Position numbers and translations under genes: made by a program. Shown piece after piece: positions 53,301 through 63,978 of a stretch of DNA of 64,000 nucleotides (position 1 is its first letter; each line of letters opens with the position of its first letter). The stretch comes from Polaromonas sp. CG_9.7. Lineage in GTDB: Bacteria; Pseudomonadota; Gammaproteobacteria; Burkholderiales; Burkholderiaceae_C. The stretch covers positions 124,001 to 188,000 of the forward strand of contig NZ_JADOVG010000002.1 in NCBI RefSeq assembly GCF_015752205.1, written 5' to 3'. The notes under the pieces were generated by a model, which was given only the letters and a program-made list of their open reading frames with translations, was not told where the DNA came from and did not search any database.

Positions 53301-55715
53301 ATGTCCCGATTTCAAGTGAAGAAAGTCGCCGTGCTGGGCGCAGGCGTGATGGGCGCGCAAATCGCCGCCCATCTGGTCAATTGCCGGGTGCCGGTCGTGC
53401 TGTTCGACCTGCCGGCCAAGGAAGGCCCGAAAAACGGCATTGTCAGCCGCGCCATTGAGGGGCTGAAAAAGCTCAAGCCTGCGCCGCTGGGAGTCGTTGA
53501 AGACGCCAGCCTGATCCAGCAGGCGAACTACGAAGAGCACATGGATGTTCTGAAGGAATGCGACCTGATCATCGAAGCCATTGCCGAGCGCATGGACTGG
53601 AAGACCGACCTGTACGAAAGAATAGCGCCCTTCATTGCCGAAGGCGCCATCGTCGCCAGCAACACCTCGGGCCTGTCGATCACCACGCTCAGCGAAGCAT
53701 TGCCTGAAGCCATCAAGCCGCGATTTTGCGGTATCCATTTTTTCAACCCGCCGCGCTATATGGCGCTGGTCGAGTTGATCAACACACCGACCACGCAACC
53801 CGCTGTGCTCGACGACCTGGAAGCCTTCGTGACGACCGCGCTGGGCAAGGGCGTGATCCGCGCGCACGACACGCCCAACTTCATCGCCAACCGCGTCGGC
53901 ATCGCCGGCATACTGGCCACCATCAAGGAAGCCGAAGCCTTTGGCCTGAGCTATGACGTGGTCGATGACCTGACCGGCAAGAAGCTGGGCCGCGCCAGTT
54001 CGGGCACCTTCCGCACCGCCGACGTGGTCGGGCTGGACACGATGGCGCATGTCATCAAGACGCTGCAGGACAACCTGGGCGAAGGAAAAATTGCCGACCC
54101 GTTCGCCGCCATGTACGGCACGCCGCCGGTACTGGCCAAACTGCTTGATGCCAAAAGCCTGGGCCAGAAGACCGGCGCCGGCTTTTACAAAAAGGTCGGC
54201 CGCGACATCCTGCGGCTGGACCCGGAAAGCATGGAATACGTGCCGGGCGGCGCCAAAGCCGATGAAGTGGTCGGCCGCATGCTGAAAAAGCCGGCCGGCG
54301 AGCGCTTGGGGCTGCTGCGCCATGCCGAAGGCGCCGAGCCGCGCTTTCTCTGGGCCATTTTGCGCGACCAGTTTCATTACGCCGCCGTGCACCTCGCCAG
54401 CATTGCCGAAACCGCCCGTGACATCGACTTTGCGATGCGCTGGGGTTTCGGCGCGAAGCAGGGGCCGTTCGAGCTGTGGCAGGAAGCCGGCTGGCTGCAG
54501 GTGGCCCACTGGATCAAGGAAGACATCGACGCCGGCAAGGCGCTGGGTTCTGCGCCGCTGCCCGACTGGGTGTTCACCGGCCCGGTGGCTGACGCCGGCG
54601 GCGTGCACACGCCAGAGGGCTCCTGGAGCGCCTCCAGCCAGGCCTTCATTCCCCGGCGCAAGCTGCCAGTCTATGAGCGGCAGCTTTTCCCCGAAGCCGT
54701 GCTGGGTTCCAACGCACCCGCGTTTGAAACTGCCGGCACGACGCTGCACGAAGACGATGCGATTCGCCTGTGGACGCTCGACGCCGACCAGGGCGATGTG
54801 CTGATCGCCAGCATCAAGACCAAGATGCACGCCATCAGCCCCGACGTGGCCGAAGGCCTGGCGCTGGGCGTGGACCTGGCTGAAAAAAGCTACAAGGGCC
54901 TGGTGATCTGGTCCAACCATGCGATGTTCTCGGCTGGCGCCGACCTGCAGTCGATGCTGCCGGCCTTCATGATGGGCGGCGCGGCGATGATCGACGGCGT
55001 CGAGGCCGAACTGCAAAACGTGATGCTCAGGCTGCGCTATGCGGCCGTGCCAGTGGTGTCGGCAATTCGCGGCCTCGCTCTGGGTGGCGGCTGCGAAATG
55101 GCGGTGTATTCGGCCAAACGGGTCGCCGCGATGGAAAGCTATATCGGCCTGGTCGAAGTCGGTGTCGGCCTGGTGCCCGGCGCGGGTGGACTGGCTTATA
55201 TTGCGCGCCGCGCCGCTGAAAACGCGGCCAGGTCGAGCAACAAGGACGTGCTGCCTTTCCTGACGGAAGGGTTCACCGCCGCGGCCATGGCCAGCGTCGG
55301 CACTGGCGCCATCGACAGCCGCAGGCTGGGCTATTTGCTCGACAGCGATGTCATCGTGCCGAACAAGGACGAGCTGCTGTTTGTCGCATTGAACGAAGCG
55401 CGCGCGCTCTACACCTCGGGCTACCGCCCGCCGCACAAACGCCTGTTCCCGGTGGCGGGCCGCAACGGCGTGGCGACCATCAAGGGCCAGCTCGTCAACA
55501 TGCGTGACGGCAGCTTCATCAGCGCGCACGACTTTCACATTGCCAGCCTGATCGCCGGCGTGGTCTGCGGCGGCGATGTCGATGCCGGCACGCTGGTCAG
55601 CGAGGAATATTTGATGACGCTGGAGCGCCAGGCGTTTTGCGCGCTGCTGGAACATCCGAAAACGCAGGAACGCATCATGGGCATGATGAGCACCGGCAAG
55701 CCCGTGCGCAACTGA
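53301..55715 (+). CDS. Bifunctional 3-hydroxyacyl-CoA dehydrogenase/enoyl-CoA hydratase, FadB/FadN-like
   Basis: An 804-residue fusion in FadN order: dehydrogenase first, crotonase last. The N-terminal VAVLGAGVMGAQIAAHLV binds NAD, LASNTSGLSITTLSEAL-like ASNTSGLSITTLSEALP and FCGIHFFNPPRYMALVELI hold the catalytic Ser and His. Around residue 540 the crotonase fold begins (VIWSNHAMFSAGADLQSM, oxyanion-hole loop) and continues AIRGLALGGGCEMAVYSAKR. Its stop overlaps the thioesterase start by one base. With the thiolase it forms a complete beta-oxidation unit. Confidence 0.95.
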   Translation: MSRFQVKKVAVLGAGVMGAQIAAHLVNCRVPVVLFDLPAKEGPKNGIVSRAIEGLKKLKPAPLGVVEDASLIQQANYEEHMDVLKECDLIIEAIAERMDWKTDLYERIAPFIAEGAIVASNTSGLSITTLSEALPEAIKPRFCGIHFFNPPRYMALVELINTPTTQPAVLDDLEAFVTTALGKGVIRAHDTPNFIANRVGIAGILATIKEAEAFGLSYDVVDDLTGKKLGRASSGTFRTADVVGLDTMAHVIKTLQDNLGEGKIADPFAAMYGTPPVLAKLLDAKSLGQKTGAGFYKKVGRDILRLDPESMEYVPGGAKADEVVGRMLKKPAGERLGLLRHAEGAEPRFLWAILRDQFHYAAVHLASIAETARDIDFAMRWGFGAKQGPFELWQEAGWLQVAHWIKEDIDAGKALGSAPLPDWVFTGPVADAGGVHTPEGSWSASSQAFIPRRKLPVYERQLFPEAVLGSNAPAFETAGTTLHEDDAIRLWTLDADQGDVLIASIKTKMHAISPDVAEGLALGVDLAEKSYKGLVIWSNHAMFSAGADLQSMLPAFMMGGAAMIDGVEAELQNVMLRLRYAAVPVVSAIRGLALGGGCEMAVYSAKRVAAMESYIGLVEVGVGLVPGAGGLAYIARRAAENAARSSNKDVLPFLTEGFTAAAMASVGTGAIDSRRLGYLLDSDVIVPNKDELLFVALNEARALYTSGYRPPHKRLFPVAGRNGVATIKGQLVNMRDGSFISAHDFHIASLIAGVVCGGDVDAGTLVSEEYLMTLERQAFCALLEHPKTQERIMGMMSTGKPVRN

Positions 55716-56236
55716 TGGCTGAACTGCGCACTGTGAAGCATCCGCCAAACCGGCTGGAGCGCCAGCTGGAACGGCTTGTCGATGTGCCGTCTTTTGCCCG
55801 CATCTGGTATCAAGGCGTGGTGCTGCGCCGCGCCGTGCCTTTTGCCGGGACAGCCGGCATCGACTTTTTGCATATGAGCCGGGAACGCGTTGAAGTCGGA
55901 CTGAAGAATGAGAAGAAGGTGCAGAACCATATTGGCGGCATCCATGCGTCGGCCATGAACCTGCTGGCCGAAACCGCCACCGGCATGGTGGTCGGCATGA
56001 ATGTGCGCGACGACTGCATTCCGCTGGCCAAAGAGCTGAAGATGGCGTTCAAAAAGCGCGCCAGCGGAGCGATGCGTGCGATTGCCATCCTCACGGCCGA
56101 GCAGCAGGCGCTGATGCAGGCCAGCGACAAGGGCGAAGTCAATGTGCGGGTGACGGTGACCGATGAAGCGGGCGTCGAGCCTGTCGAATGTGAATTTGTG
56201 TGGGCCTGGATTCCGTCTGGTCCCCGAAAAAGCTAA
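55715..56236 (+). CDS. Hotdog-fold DUF4442 thioesterase-like protein
   Basis: A 173-residue hotdog protein. KKVQNHIGGIHASAMNLLAE with His-X3-Met-Asn-Leu and AETATGMVVGMNVRDD is the conserved helix and loop of the DUF4442 group, related to acyl-CoA thioesterases. RIWYQGVVLRRAVPFAG precedes it. Starts one base inside the upstream stop (TGATG), so translation is coupled, and ends 21 bases before the thiolase. It may release fatty acids or free CoA when beta-oxidation stalls; activity is not proven for the family. Confidence 0.88.
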   Translation: MAELRTVKHPPNRLERQLERLVDVPSFARIWYQGVVLRRAVPFAGTAGIDFLHMSRERVEVGLKNEKKVQNHIGGIHASAMNLLAETATGMVVGMNVRDDCIPLAKELKMAFKKRASGAMRAIAILTAEQQALMQASDKGEVNVRVTVTDEAGVEPVECEFVWAWIPSGPRKS

Positions 56237-56257
56237 AGAACCAAAGGAATTTCAATC

Positions 56258-57457
56258 ATGGCCAAACAAGTCCAGGACGCCTACATCGTTGCCGCCACAC
56301 GCACGCCCATTGGCCGTTCGCACCGGGGTTTTTTCCGCAATACCCGGCCTGACGACCTGCTCGTCAATGTCCTCAAGGCTGCGCTGGCCCAGGTGCCGAC
56401 GCTGGACCCGAAAGCGATTGAAGACATCATCTGCGGCTGTGCGATACCCGAAGGCCCGCAGGGTCTGAACATCGCGCGTATCGGTGCGGTGCTGGCCGGC
56501 CTGCCGACCAGCGTGGGCGGCATCACCGTGAACCGCTTTTGCGCTTCGGGCCTGTCGGCTATCCAGATGGCGGCCGACCGCATCCGCGTGGGCGAGGCCG
56601 ATGTGATGTTTGCCGCCGGCACCGAAAGCATGAGCATGGTGCCGATGTCGGGCAATTCTCCGTCGCTGTCGCCGGCCATGTTTGCCAACGACGAGAACGT
56701 CGGCATTGCCTATGGCATGGGGCTGACGGCCGAGAAAGTCGCGCAGCAGTGGAAAGTCTCGCGTGAGAAGCAGGACCAGTTTGCCTACGAGTCGCACATG
56801 AAGGCGCTCAAGGCGCAGCAGTCTGGCGAGTTCGCTGACGAAATCACCCCGGTTGAAGTGACGGACCGCACGGCTAACCTGGAAACCGGCGAAGTCATTG
56901 CCAAAAGCCGCATCGTCAGCCTGGACGAAGGCGCCCGGCCCGACACCACGCTCGAAGGCCTGGCCAAACTGAAGACGCCGTTTGCCGCACGCGGCTCGGT
57001 CACGGCGGGTAACAGCTCGCAAACGTCTGATGGCGCGGGTGCCTTGATCCTGGCCAGCGAAAAAGCCGTCAAGCAGTTCGGCCTCAAGCCGCTGGCCCGC
57101 TTTGTCAGCTACGCCGCCAAGGGCGTGCCGCCCGACATCATGGGCATCGGCCCGATTGAAGCCATTCCGGCCGCGCTGCGCTACGCCGGCTTGACGCAAA
57201 ACGACATCGACTGGTTCGAACTGAACGAAGCGTTTGCCGCGCAGTCGCTGGCGGTCATCAACACGCTGGGGCTGGACCCGGCCAAGGTCAACCCGATGGG
57301 TGGCGCGATTGCGCTGGGCCATCCGCTGGGCGCCACCGGGGCGATTCGCGCTGCCACGGTGATTCATGCGCTGCACCGCCACCAGCTGAAATACGGCATG
57401 GTCACGATGTGCGTCGGCATGGGGCAGGGCGCTGCCGGTATTTTTGAGCGCGTCTGA
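56258..57457 (+). CDS. Acetyl-CoA acyltransferase (thiolase, FadA-type)
   Basis: A 399-residue thiolase cleaving 3-ketoacyl-CoA. TVNRFCASGLSAIQMAADR has the acyl-accepting Cys, GGAIALGHPLGATGAIR the catalytic His, and TMCVGMGQGAAGIFE the second Cys. AARGSVTAGNSSQTSDGAGA and ELNEAFAAQSLAVI are further family motifs. Full length, preceded by AAAGGAATTTC. Works with the FadB/FadN-like protein encoded upstream. Confidence 0.97.
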   Translation: MAKQVQDAYIVAATRTPIGRSHRGFFRNTRPDDLLVNVLKAALAQVPTLDPKAIEDIICGCAIPEGPQGLNIARIGAVLAGLPTSVGGITVNRFCASGLSAIQMAADRIRVGEADVMFAAGTESMSMVPMSGNSPSLSPAMFANDENVGIAYGMGLTAEKVAQQWKVSREKQDQFAYESHMKALKAQQSGEFADEITPVEVTDRTANLETGEVIAKSRIVSLDEGARPDTTLEGLAKLKTPFAARGSVTAGNSSQTSDGAGALILASEKAVKQFGLKPLARFVSYAAKGVPPDIMGIGPIEAIPAALRYAGLTQNDIDWFELNEAFAAQSLAVINTLGLDPAKVNPMGGAIALGHPLGATGAIRAATVIHALHRHQLKYGMVTMCVGMGQGAAGIFERV

Positions 57458-57502
57458 TCATTTTAAAATTGCACCGTGGCCCTTTTGGGAGGCGGAAAAC
57501 AC

Positions 57503-57634
57503 ATGGCGGACCCGGCCACGGTGGCCGACGTGTTGCAAGCCCCCGGTCTGAAAGCCGGACAGCTGATGGTCCTGGCCGCCGATCAAGAGGCCAAGGACCA
57601 GCCGGGTTGTGTGCTTGAAGCCCTGAGCGCCTGA
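57503..57634 (+). CDS. Possible 43-residue small protein
   Basis: A short frame between thiolase and enoyl-CoA hydratase with a strong GGGAGGCGG site 6 bases before its ATG. The peptide begins MADPATVADVLQAPGLKAGQ and ends VLEALSA; it is Ala-rich, with one Cys and no membrane segment. A GTG at 57476 would extend it by nine codons. It matches no family I know and might be the remnant of a larger gene. Confidence 0.4.
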   Translation: MADPATVADVLQAPGLKAGQLMVLAADQEAKDQPGCVLEALSA

Positions 57635-57686
57635 ACTTTTCGCATGCTGCCAGAATCGTATTTTTTACAACCCTACAGAAAAACCC

Positions 57687-58463
57687 ATGACCGAACTTTC
57701 CAACGACATCCTGGTTCACACCGACAGCGGCGTGATGACCATCACGCTCAACCGCCTGGCACGCAAGAACTCCATCACCGCTGCCATGTACGACATGCTG
57801 GCCGACGCGCTGGATTCGGCCAACCATGACGTGGCGGTTTGCGTCGTTGTCTTCCAGGGCCATGAAACGATTTTTTCAGCCGGTAACGACATTGGCGACT
57901 TCCTGAACACTCCGCCCGCCACATCGGACGCGCCGGTGTTTCGTTTCCTGCGCGGCCTGAGCAGCTTTCCCAAGCCCATTGTCGCCAGCGTGTGCGGTCC
58001 GGCGGTCGGCATCGGCACCACCATGCTGTTCCATTGCGACCTGGTGTATGCCGGCGACAACGCTGCGTTTTCGATGCCGTTCGTCAACCTGGGACTGTGC
58101 CCGGAAGCGGCGTCGAGCTTTCTGGCCGCGCAACTGATGGGTTATCCGCGCGCCGCCGAAGCGCTGCTGCTGGGCGAGCCCTTCATGGCCGAGACGGCAC
58201 TGGACATGGGCCTGATCAACCGCATCGTGCCGCCTGCCGAGGCCAATGCGCTGGCGCAACGGCAAGCGATGAAACTGGCCACCAAGCCGATCACGTCGCT
58301 GATGGAAACCAAGCGACTGATGAAAAAGGGCAATGCCGGCATGGTCGCCGAGCGCATGGCCGAAGAGGGCGCGAGTTTTAGCCGCATGCTGCAGGAGCCT
58401 GCCGCCCGCGAGGCGTTCACCGCCTTCATGGAAAAGCGCAAGCCGGATTTTTCGGCAATCTGA
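57687..58463 (+). CDS. Enoyl-CoA hydratase/isomerase family protein
   Basis: A 258-residue crotonase. GVMTITLNRLARKNSITAAM, the oxyanion loop FSAGNDIGDFLN, ASVCGPAVGIGTTMLFHCDL and FVNLGLCPEAASSFLAAQLM, with the position of the second acidic residue as in hydratase/isomerases, are visible. Asn-Asp (GNDIGDF) replaces the hydratase Ala-Asp in the loop as in isomerase-like members, so isomerisation of unsaturated acyl-CoA is possible. Last gene of the cluster, ending before a bidirectional terminator. Confidence 0.93.
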   Translation: MTELSNDILVHTDSGVMTITLNRLARKNSITAAMYDMLADALDSANHDVAVCVVVFQGHETIFSAGNDIGDFLNTPPATSDAPVFRFLRGLSSFPKPIVASVCGPAVGIGTTMLFHCDLVYAGDNAAFSMPFVNLGLCPEAASSFLAAQLMGYPRAAEALLLGEPFMAETALDMGLINRIVPPAEANALAQRQAMKLATKPITSLMETKRLMKKGNAGMVAERMAEEGASFSRMLQEPAAREAFTAFMEKRKPDFSAI

Positions 58464-58480
58464 GTGATTTCACGCCAAAT

Positions 58481-58552
58481 TCTAAGTAAAAACAGCTTTT
58501 TGCGCTTATCTGGCGTGTTCTGGCAGCTATTTTATTGATAGCGTCAAAGAAT
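58481..58552 (-). repeat. Dispersed intergenic repeat, copy F
   Basis: Reverse copy just after the enoyl-CoA hydratase. On the minus strand: CGCTATCAATAAAATAGCTG, then CACGCCAGATAAGCGCAAAA, then AGCTGTTTTTACTTAGA. It shows the best-preserved TATCNAATNAATAGCT end next to copy A. Confidence 0.6.
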
Positions 58553-58563
58553 CTGCAATGAAT

Positions 58564-58601
58564 AAAAAAGCCGCTGTCAGAAACCGACAGCGGCTTTTTT
58601 T
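58564..58601. terminator. Bidirectional rho-independent terminator
   Basis: Stem GCCGCTGTC (58570-58578) and GACAGCGGC (58586-58594), 7-base loop, flanked by six As on the left and seven Ts on the right, so it can end both the enoyl-CoA hydratase and the convergent lactate permease transcripts. Confidence 0.93.
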
Positions 58602-58643
58602 AATGTCCAACAGGTGCGCGATGCACCTGCGCAGGAATGGGAA

Positions 58644-60338
58644 TTACATCAGCGCATCGGTAACGCCGACGACATGGATGGCAATCAGCGTCAGCAGGCC
58701 GGCCATGATCAGGTAGTAGATGGTGGGAATGATGGTCATGCGCAGCACGGCGCCTTCACGTCCCAGCAGCCCGACCGTGGCCGAAGCCGCCACCACATTG
58801 TGGATGGCGATCATGTTGCCTGCTGCGGCGCCCACGGCCTGCGCGGCCACCAGCATGGCTCCCGAGACGCCGATCAGGTGGGCGGTGTCAAACTGGAACT
58901 GCGCCAGCATCAGGTTCGACACCGTGTTCGAGCCGGCAATGAAGGCGCCCAGTGCGCCGATCGCTGGGGCGAAGAACGGATAGACATGGCCCACGCCGCT
59001 GGCCACCAGTTCGGCCATGGCCCGTGGCATGGATGGCAGGCCGCCCAGGTTGACGCCCGAGTTGATCAGGATCCGCACCATGGGAATGGTGAAGATCAGC
59101 ACGAAACCGGCGCCCAGCAGCGTGCGCGACGACTCGCTGACCGCGGCCTGGAGTTCCCGGAACTTCATGCGCTGCAACACGAATGTTGCCAGCACCACCA
59201 TCACCATGATTCCGCCTGGCAGGTATAAAAATTCAATGCTGCCCGACAAGCCGGTCTCGCCCAGAATATTTTTCCAGCCCAGCGCCAGGTTGTTGAGAAA
59301 GAATCCCTTCACATCCGCATTGACGCGCGACAGCACCAGCAGGCCGGCCAGCAGCAGGTAGGGCAGCCAGGCCAGGCCGACAGACATGGGCGCCTTGGCC
59401 GTCATGTCGTCCAGCTTGATCTGGATGCTGCCCATCCACTGCTCGGGCCAGTCCTTGGCATCGGCAAAATCCCAGGTCTTTTTGGGCAGCAGAAAACCTG
59501 CCTTGGCGGCGGGCACCACGATCAACAGGCCCACCAGTGCGCCAATGATGGAGGGGAACTCGGGGCCGAGAAAGACACCTGCCGCCGCATAGGGAATCAC
59601 AAAGGAAAGGCCCGCAAACAGCGCAAAAGGCGCTATCGCCAAACCTTCAGTCCAGGATTTGTTGCGGCCAAAGAACCGCGTCAGCATCACGCACATCAGC
59701 AGCGGCATCGCAATGCCGATGAGGGCATGCGTGATGGCGACTTCCGACGTGATCAGCCGGTAAAACGTTTCCCAGTCCGAACCCTTGTCCAGCAGCTGCT
59801 GGGAAATGCCGGCCTTGTCCAGCCCGCCCGATACACCGACAACGATGGGCGTGCCCACCGCGCCGAATGACACGGGGGTTGACTGCACCATCATGCCCAG
59901 CATCACCGCGCCCATGGCGGGAAAGCCCAGTGCCACTAGCAACGGCGCAGCGACGGCAGCCGGCGTGCCAAACCCGGAGGCCCCTTCGATGAAGCAGCCA
60001 AACAGCCACGCCACGATGATGACCTGAACCCGGCGGTCCGGGCTGATGTTGGAAAAGCCGCCGCGTATGGCCCTGATGGCACCGGAGTGTTTCAGCGTGT
60101 TGAGCAGCAATATGGCGCCAAAGATGATCCAGAGGATGGCGCCCGTCAGTATCAAGCCCTGAAGGCTCGACGCCAGCACGCGGTTGACCGACATGTCCCA
60201 TGCGGTCAGTGCAATCAGCACCGTGACCAGCAGCACCACCGGCATGGCCCGCTTGGCCGGCCAGTTCAGGCCGACCAGCAGCACGGCCGCCAGCACAAGT
60301 GGCGCAAACGCCAGAAGGGAGAGGAGGGTCTGGTTCAT
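58644..60338 (-). CDS. lctP: L-lactate permease
   Basis: A 564-residue LctP-family transporter carrying lactate (and glycolate) with protons. About 13 hydrophobic helices; [20 protein letters not shown] and [19 protein letters not shown] are the family signatures, and the C-terminal part has [17 protein letters not shown] and [15 protein letters not shown]. The ATG at 60338 is chosen because it overlaps the stop of a 21-codon leader frame as ATGA and gives the expected N-terminus [16 protein letters not shown]. No lactate dehydrogenase genes adjoin. Confidence 0.95.
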   Translation of the reverse strand: MNQTLLSLLAFAPLVLAAVLLVGLNWPAKRAMPVVLLVTVLIALTAWDMSVNRVLASSLQGLILTGAILWIIFGAILLLNTLKHSGAIRAIRGGFSNISPDRRVQVIIVAWLFGCFIEGASGFGTPAAVAAPLLVALGFPAMGAVMLGMMVQSTPVSFGAVGTPIVVGVSGGLDKAGISQQLLDKGSDWETFYRLITSEVAITHALIGIAMPLLMCVMLTRFFGRNKSWTEGLAIAPFALFAGLSFVIPYAAAGVFLGPEFPSIIGALVGLLIVVPAAKAGFLLPKKTWDFADAKDWPEQWMGSIQIKLDDMTAKAPMSVGLAWLPYLLLAGLLVLSRVNADVKGFFLNNLALGWKNILGETGLSGSIEFLYLPGGIMVMVVLATFVLQRMKFRELQAAVSESSRTLLGAGFVLIFTIPMVRILINSGVNLGGLPSMPRAMAELVASGVGHVYPFFAPAIGALGAFIAGSNTVSNLMLAQFQFDTAHLIGVSGAMLVAAQAVGAAAGNMIAIHNVVAASATVGLLGREGAVLRMTIIPTIYYLIMAGLLTLIAIHVVGVTDALM

Positions 60339-60400
60339 GCCGCAAGCCCGACAAAAAGGTAGGACTTGCCAAAAAAGGCGGGTAGCTGCTGTAGTGTCAT
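60335..60400 (-). CDS. 21-residue leader ORF overlapping lctP
   Basis: ATG at 60400 has a textbook AGGAGACACTTC ribosome site, and its TGA overlaps the lctP start codon (ATGA). It encodes [20 protein letters not shown] plus one Ala. lctP itself has no comparable site, so its translation probably depends on ribosomes ending here. A regulatory leader or a tiny membrane peptide are both possible. Confidence 0.5.
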   Translation of the reverse strand: MTLQQLPAFFGKSYLFVGLAA

Positions 60401-61727
<1,327 letters not shown>

Positions 61728-61767
61728 GCGCACTGACCGGGAACGGATGTTCTGCGCCGCGCGACGC

Positions 61768-63198
61768 TCAAAGCTGAAACGCCAGCCAGCGAATCAAGCC
61801 TTCTGAAAACTCGACCATCGCACTGGGGACTTTTGCCCGGTACAGCCGGGCCATGGCGCGCTGCTGCTCGATCCAGCAGGCAAAGCGATGCACATCGGCG
61901 GGTCTGAAAAAAGCAATCATCAACTCATAATTCAGAAACAGGCTGCGCTCATCGAGGTTGGCTGATCCGGCCAGCGCCAGTTCGGTGTCGATGACGATGG
62001 CCTTGGCATGGACCATTCCATCGACCAGCCAGACGCTGGCGCCTGCGGCCGCCATTTCGCGCAGGGCGGCCGGCCGCGCCATGTCGGCCAGCATGTGGTT
62101 GGAACGGCGCGGCATGATCAGGTCAACGGCCACACCGCGCCGGGCGGCCAGCGTCAGCGCCATCAGCAACGTGGAATCAGGCACAAAGTAAGGCGTGATC
62201 AGCAGGATGCGGCTGCGCGCCGTGAAGCAGCTGGCGATCAGCAACGAATACAGCGTGTCCTCTGCCTGGTCAGGACCGCTGGCAATCAGCTGTGCACCCG
62301 CCACGTCGAAGGTCGGCCCGGCCAGCGCGAGTGAGGGTGAGGGCCGAACCTTCTTCACTGCCTGCGTGGCAAAGTCCCAGTCCTGGTCAAAGCGCTGCTG
62401 CGCCTGGCGCGCCAGGTCGCCGCGAAAGTCAAAGCTGAGGTCGATCCAGGGCGCTCTTGGCGGCTGGCCGGCCGCGTCGCCAACAAAATATTCCGCTGCC
62501 AGGTTGCGCCCGCCGGACCACATGCGATGGCCATCTGCCACCACCATCTTGCGGTGATTGCGCAGGTTGGTGCGGCCGGGCAGCGGCGAGCGAAATGGCG
62601 AAACGAACAGCGCCACCTGCACGCCGGCTGCCGACAGCGGCTTCAAGTCGGGCCGTCCACCCAGGTACACGCCAATGCCGTCCACCAGCAGCCGCACCCG
62701 CACGCCGCGACGCGCCTGCTGCATCAGCAGGTCGCTGACTTCACGCCCCAGGGCGTCGCGACCGATCAAAAACGTGCAGATGTCCAGCGTTTGCCTGGCC
62801 TCCAGCAGCACGCTGCGAAGTGCAGCCAGCGCTTCCTTTCCATTTTGGTGAATGGCCAGCTGCTCGTAGGCCGCAGCGGGCGGCAGGCCCATGGCAGCGG
62901 CCAGCTGCTGGAAGCGATACGCCGGCGCATTCAGTGCCGGCATATTGACCGGCAGGGCGGGCGTGTCGCGCAACAGCGGCCCGCGCGTCACCTTGCGGCT
63001 GCCGAACAACAGGTACAGCGGCAGCGCCAAATAAGGCATCAAGGCGAGCGACACCACCCAGGCGATGGCAGCTGACGGATGCCTGCGCTGGCGCCGGGTA
63101 TGCGAGGCGATGACATACACCACCAGGCCCGCCAGCGTCACCAGGCCATGCACCGTCAACCCCCAATGGCTCAGGAATTCATGCAGGCGAGGCATCAT
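61768..63198 (-). CDS. cls: Cardiolipin synthase-like phospholipase D family protein
   Basis: A 476-residue membrane-bound Cls joining two phosphatidylglycerols. Two N-terminal helices (LVTLAGLVVYVIA and AIAWVVSLALMPYLALPLYL), then two HKD motifs: NHRKMVVADGHRMWSGGRNL and VHAKAIVIDTELALAGSANL, each HxKx4D followed by the GGxN/GSxN Asn. FLIGRDALGREVSDLLMQQA and TPYFVPDSTLLMALTLAA are also characteristic. Convergent with kdsA. ATG 63198 or the next codon are both possible starts. Confidence 0.93.
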   Translation of the reverse strand: MMPRLHEFLSHWGLTVHGLVTLAGLVVYVIASHTRRQRRHPSAAIAWVVSLALMPYLALPLYLLFGSRKVTRGPLLRDTPALPVNMPALNAPAYRFQQLAAAMGLPPAAAYEQLAIHQNGKEALAALRSVLLEARQTLDICTFLIGRDALGREVSDLLMQQARRGVRVRLLVDGIGVYLGGRPDLKPLSAAGVQVALFVSPFRSPLPGRTNLRNHRKMVVADGHRMWSGGRNLAAEYFVGDAAGQPPRAPWIDLSFDFRGDLARQAQQRFDQDWDFATQAVKKVRPSPSLALAGPTFDVAGAQLIASGPDQAEDTLYSLLIASCFTARSRILLITPYFVPDSTLLMALTLAARRGVAVDLIMPRRSNHMLADMARPAALREMAAAGASVWLVDGMVHAKAIVIDTELALAGSANLDERSLFLNYELMIAFFRPADVHRFACWIEQQRAMARLYRAKVPSAMVEFSEGLIRWLAFQL

Positions 63199-63437
63199 GA
63201 AGCCAGCGGCTGGCAGTGCATTCGGCTGGCAACGGTTGGCATGGGTCGAAACGGGCGGGTAGGCATCGAACCACTATATCGTCAACAAGGGGTGGCCATG
63301 GTCATCAAGCCATGCCGAAAAGTGCGAGGGTTTTTACTGTTTACAACTACGAATAAAAAGTGGGCTTGCATTAAATGACATGTAATGGTGTAATTGCTGC
63401 ACTGCAACATTTTTTAATCTCAACCCAAGGAGCTACC

Positions 63438-63962
63438 ATGAACTTCAACAACGACCAGCTGATCGCCACCCAAAAATCCAACGTCGAAGCCTTTGCCGGA
63501 CTGTCTGAAAAAACATTCGCCAGCTTCGAAAAGCTGATCGAGTTGAACATGGCCGCTTCGAAAGCCATGATCGGCGAGTCCATCAGCCACCTGCAAGCCC
63601 TGACCGAAGTCAAGGACGTCCAGGGTCTGATGTCCCTGCAATCGGACATGGCCAAGCCAATGGCTGAAAAAGCAGCTTCCTACAGCCGCCACCTGTACGA
63701 CATCGTGTCCGGCAGCAGCGCCGATTTCACCAAGGTGTTCGAAGCGGCCAGCGCTGAATCGCAAAAGACCGTCACCGAACTGCTGGAAACCTCGCTGAAG
63801 AATGCACCAGCCGGTTCCGAAGCCGCCGTTGAAGTCATCAAGTCCGCCATGACGGCCGGCAACAATGCTGTTGAAACCGCCCAGAAAAGCGCCAAGCAGG
63901 CTGCGCAAATGGTCGAGTCCAACATGGCCTCGCTGTCCACCGCTGGTCAAAAAGCCGAGTAA
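63438..63962 (+). CDS. phaP: Phasin (PHA granule-associated protein)
   Basis: A 174-residue phasin, an amphipathic helical protein coating polyhydroxyalkanoate granules and controlling their size. NFNNDQLIATQKSNVEAFAG at the N-terminus and AFAGLSEKTFASFEKLIELN are the phasin_2 pattern; the rest is Ala/Ser/Lys-rich helix (AAVEVIKSAMTAGNNAVE) with no signal peptide. AAGGAGCTACC precedes ATG 63438. It stands alone, followed by a hairpin at the window edge. PHA synthase genes are not in this window. Confidence 0.95.
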   Translation: MNFNNDQLIATQKSNVEAFAGLSEKTFASFEKLIELNMAASKAMIGESISHLQALTEVKDVQGLMSLQSDMAKPMAEKAASYSRHLYDIVSGSSADFTKVFEAASAESQKTVTELLETSLKNAPAGSEAAVEVIKSAMTAGNNAVETAQKSAKQAAQMVESNMASLSTAGQKAE

Positions 63963-63978
63963 GCACTGACAAAAAAAC

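Noticed and set aside
53253..55748. Minus-strand open frame of 831 codons opposite the FadB/FadN-like gene
   Set aside because: No domain pattern; it is the shadow of a well-supported bifunctional enzyme.
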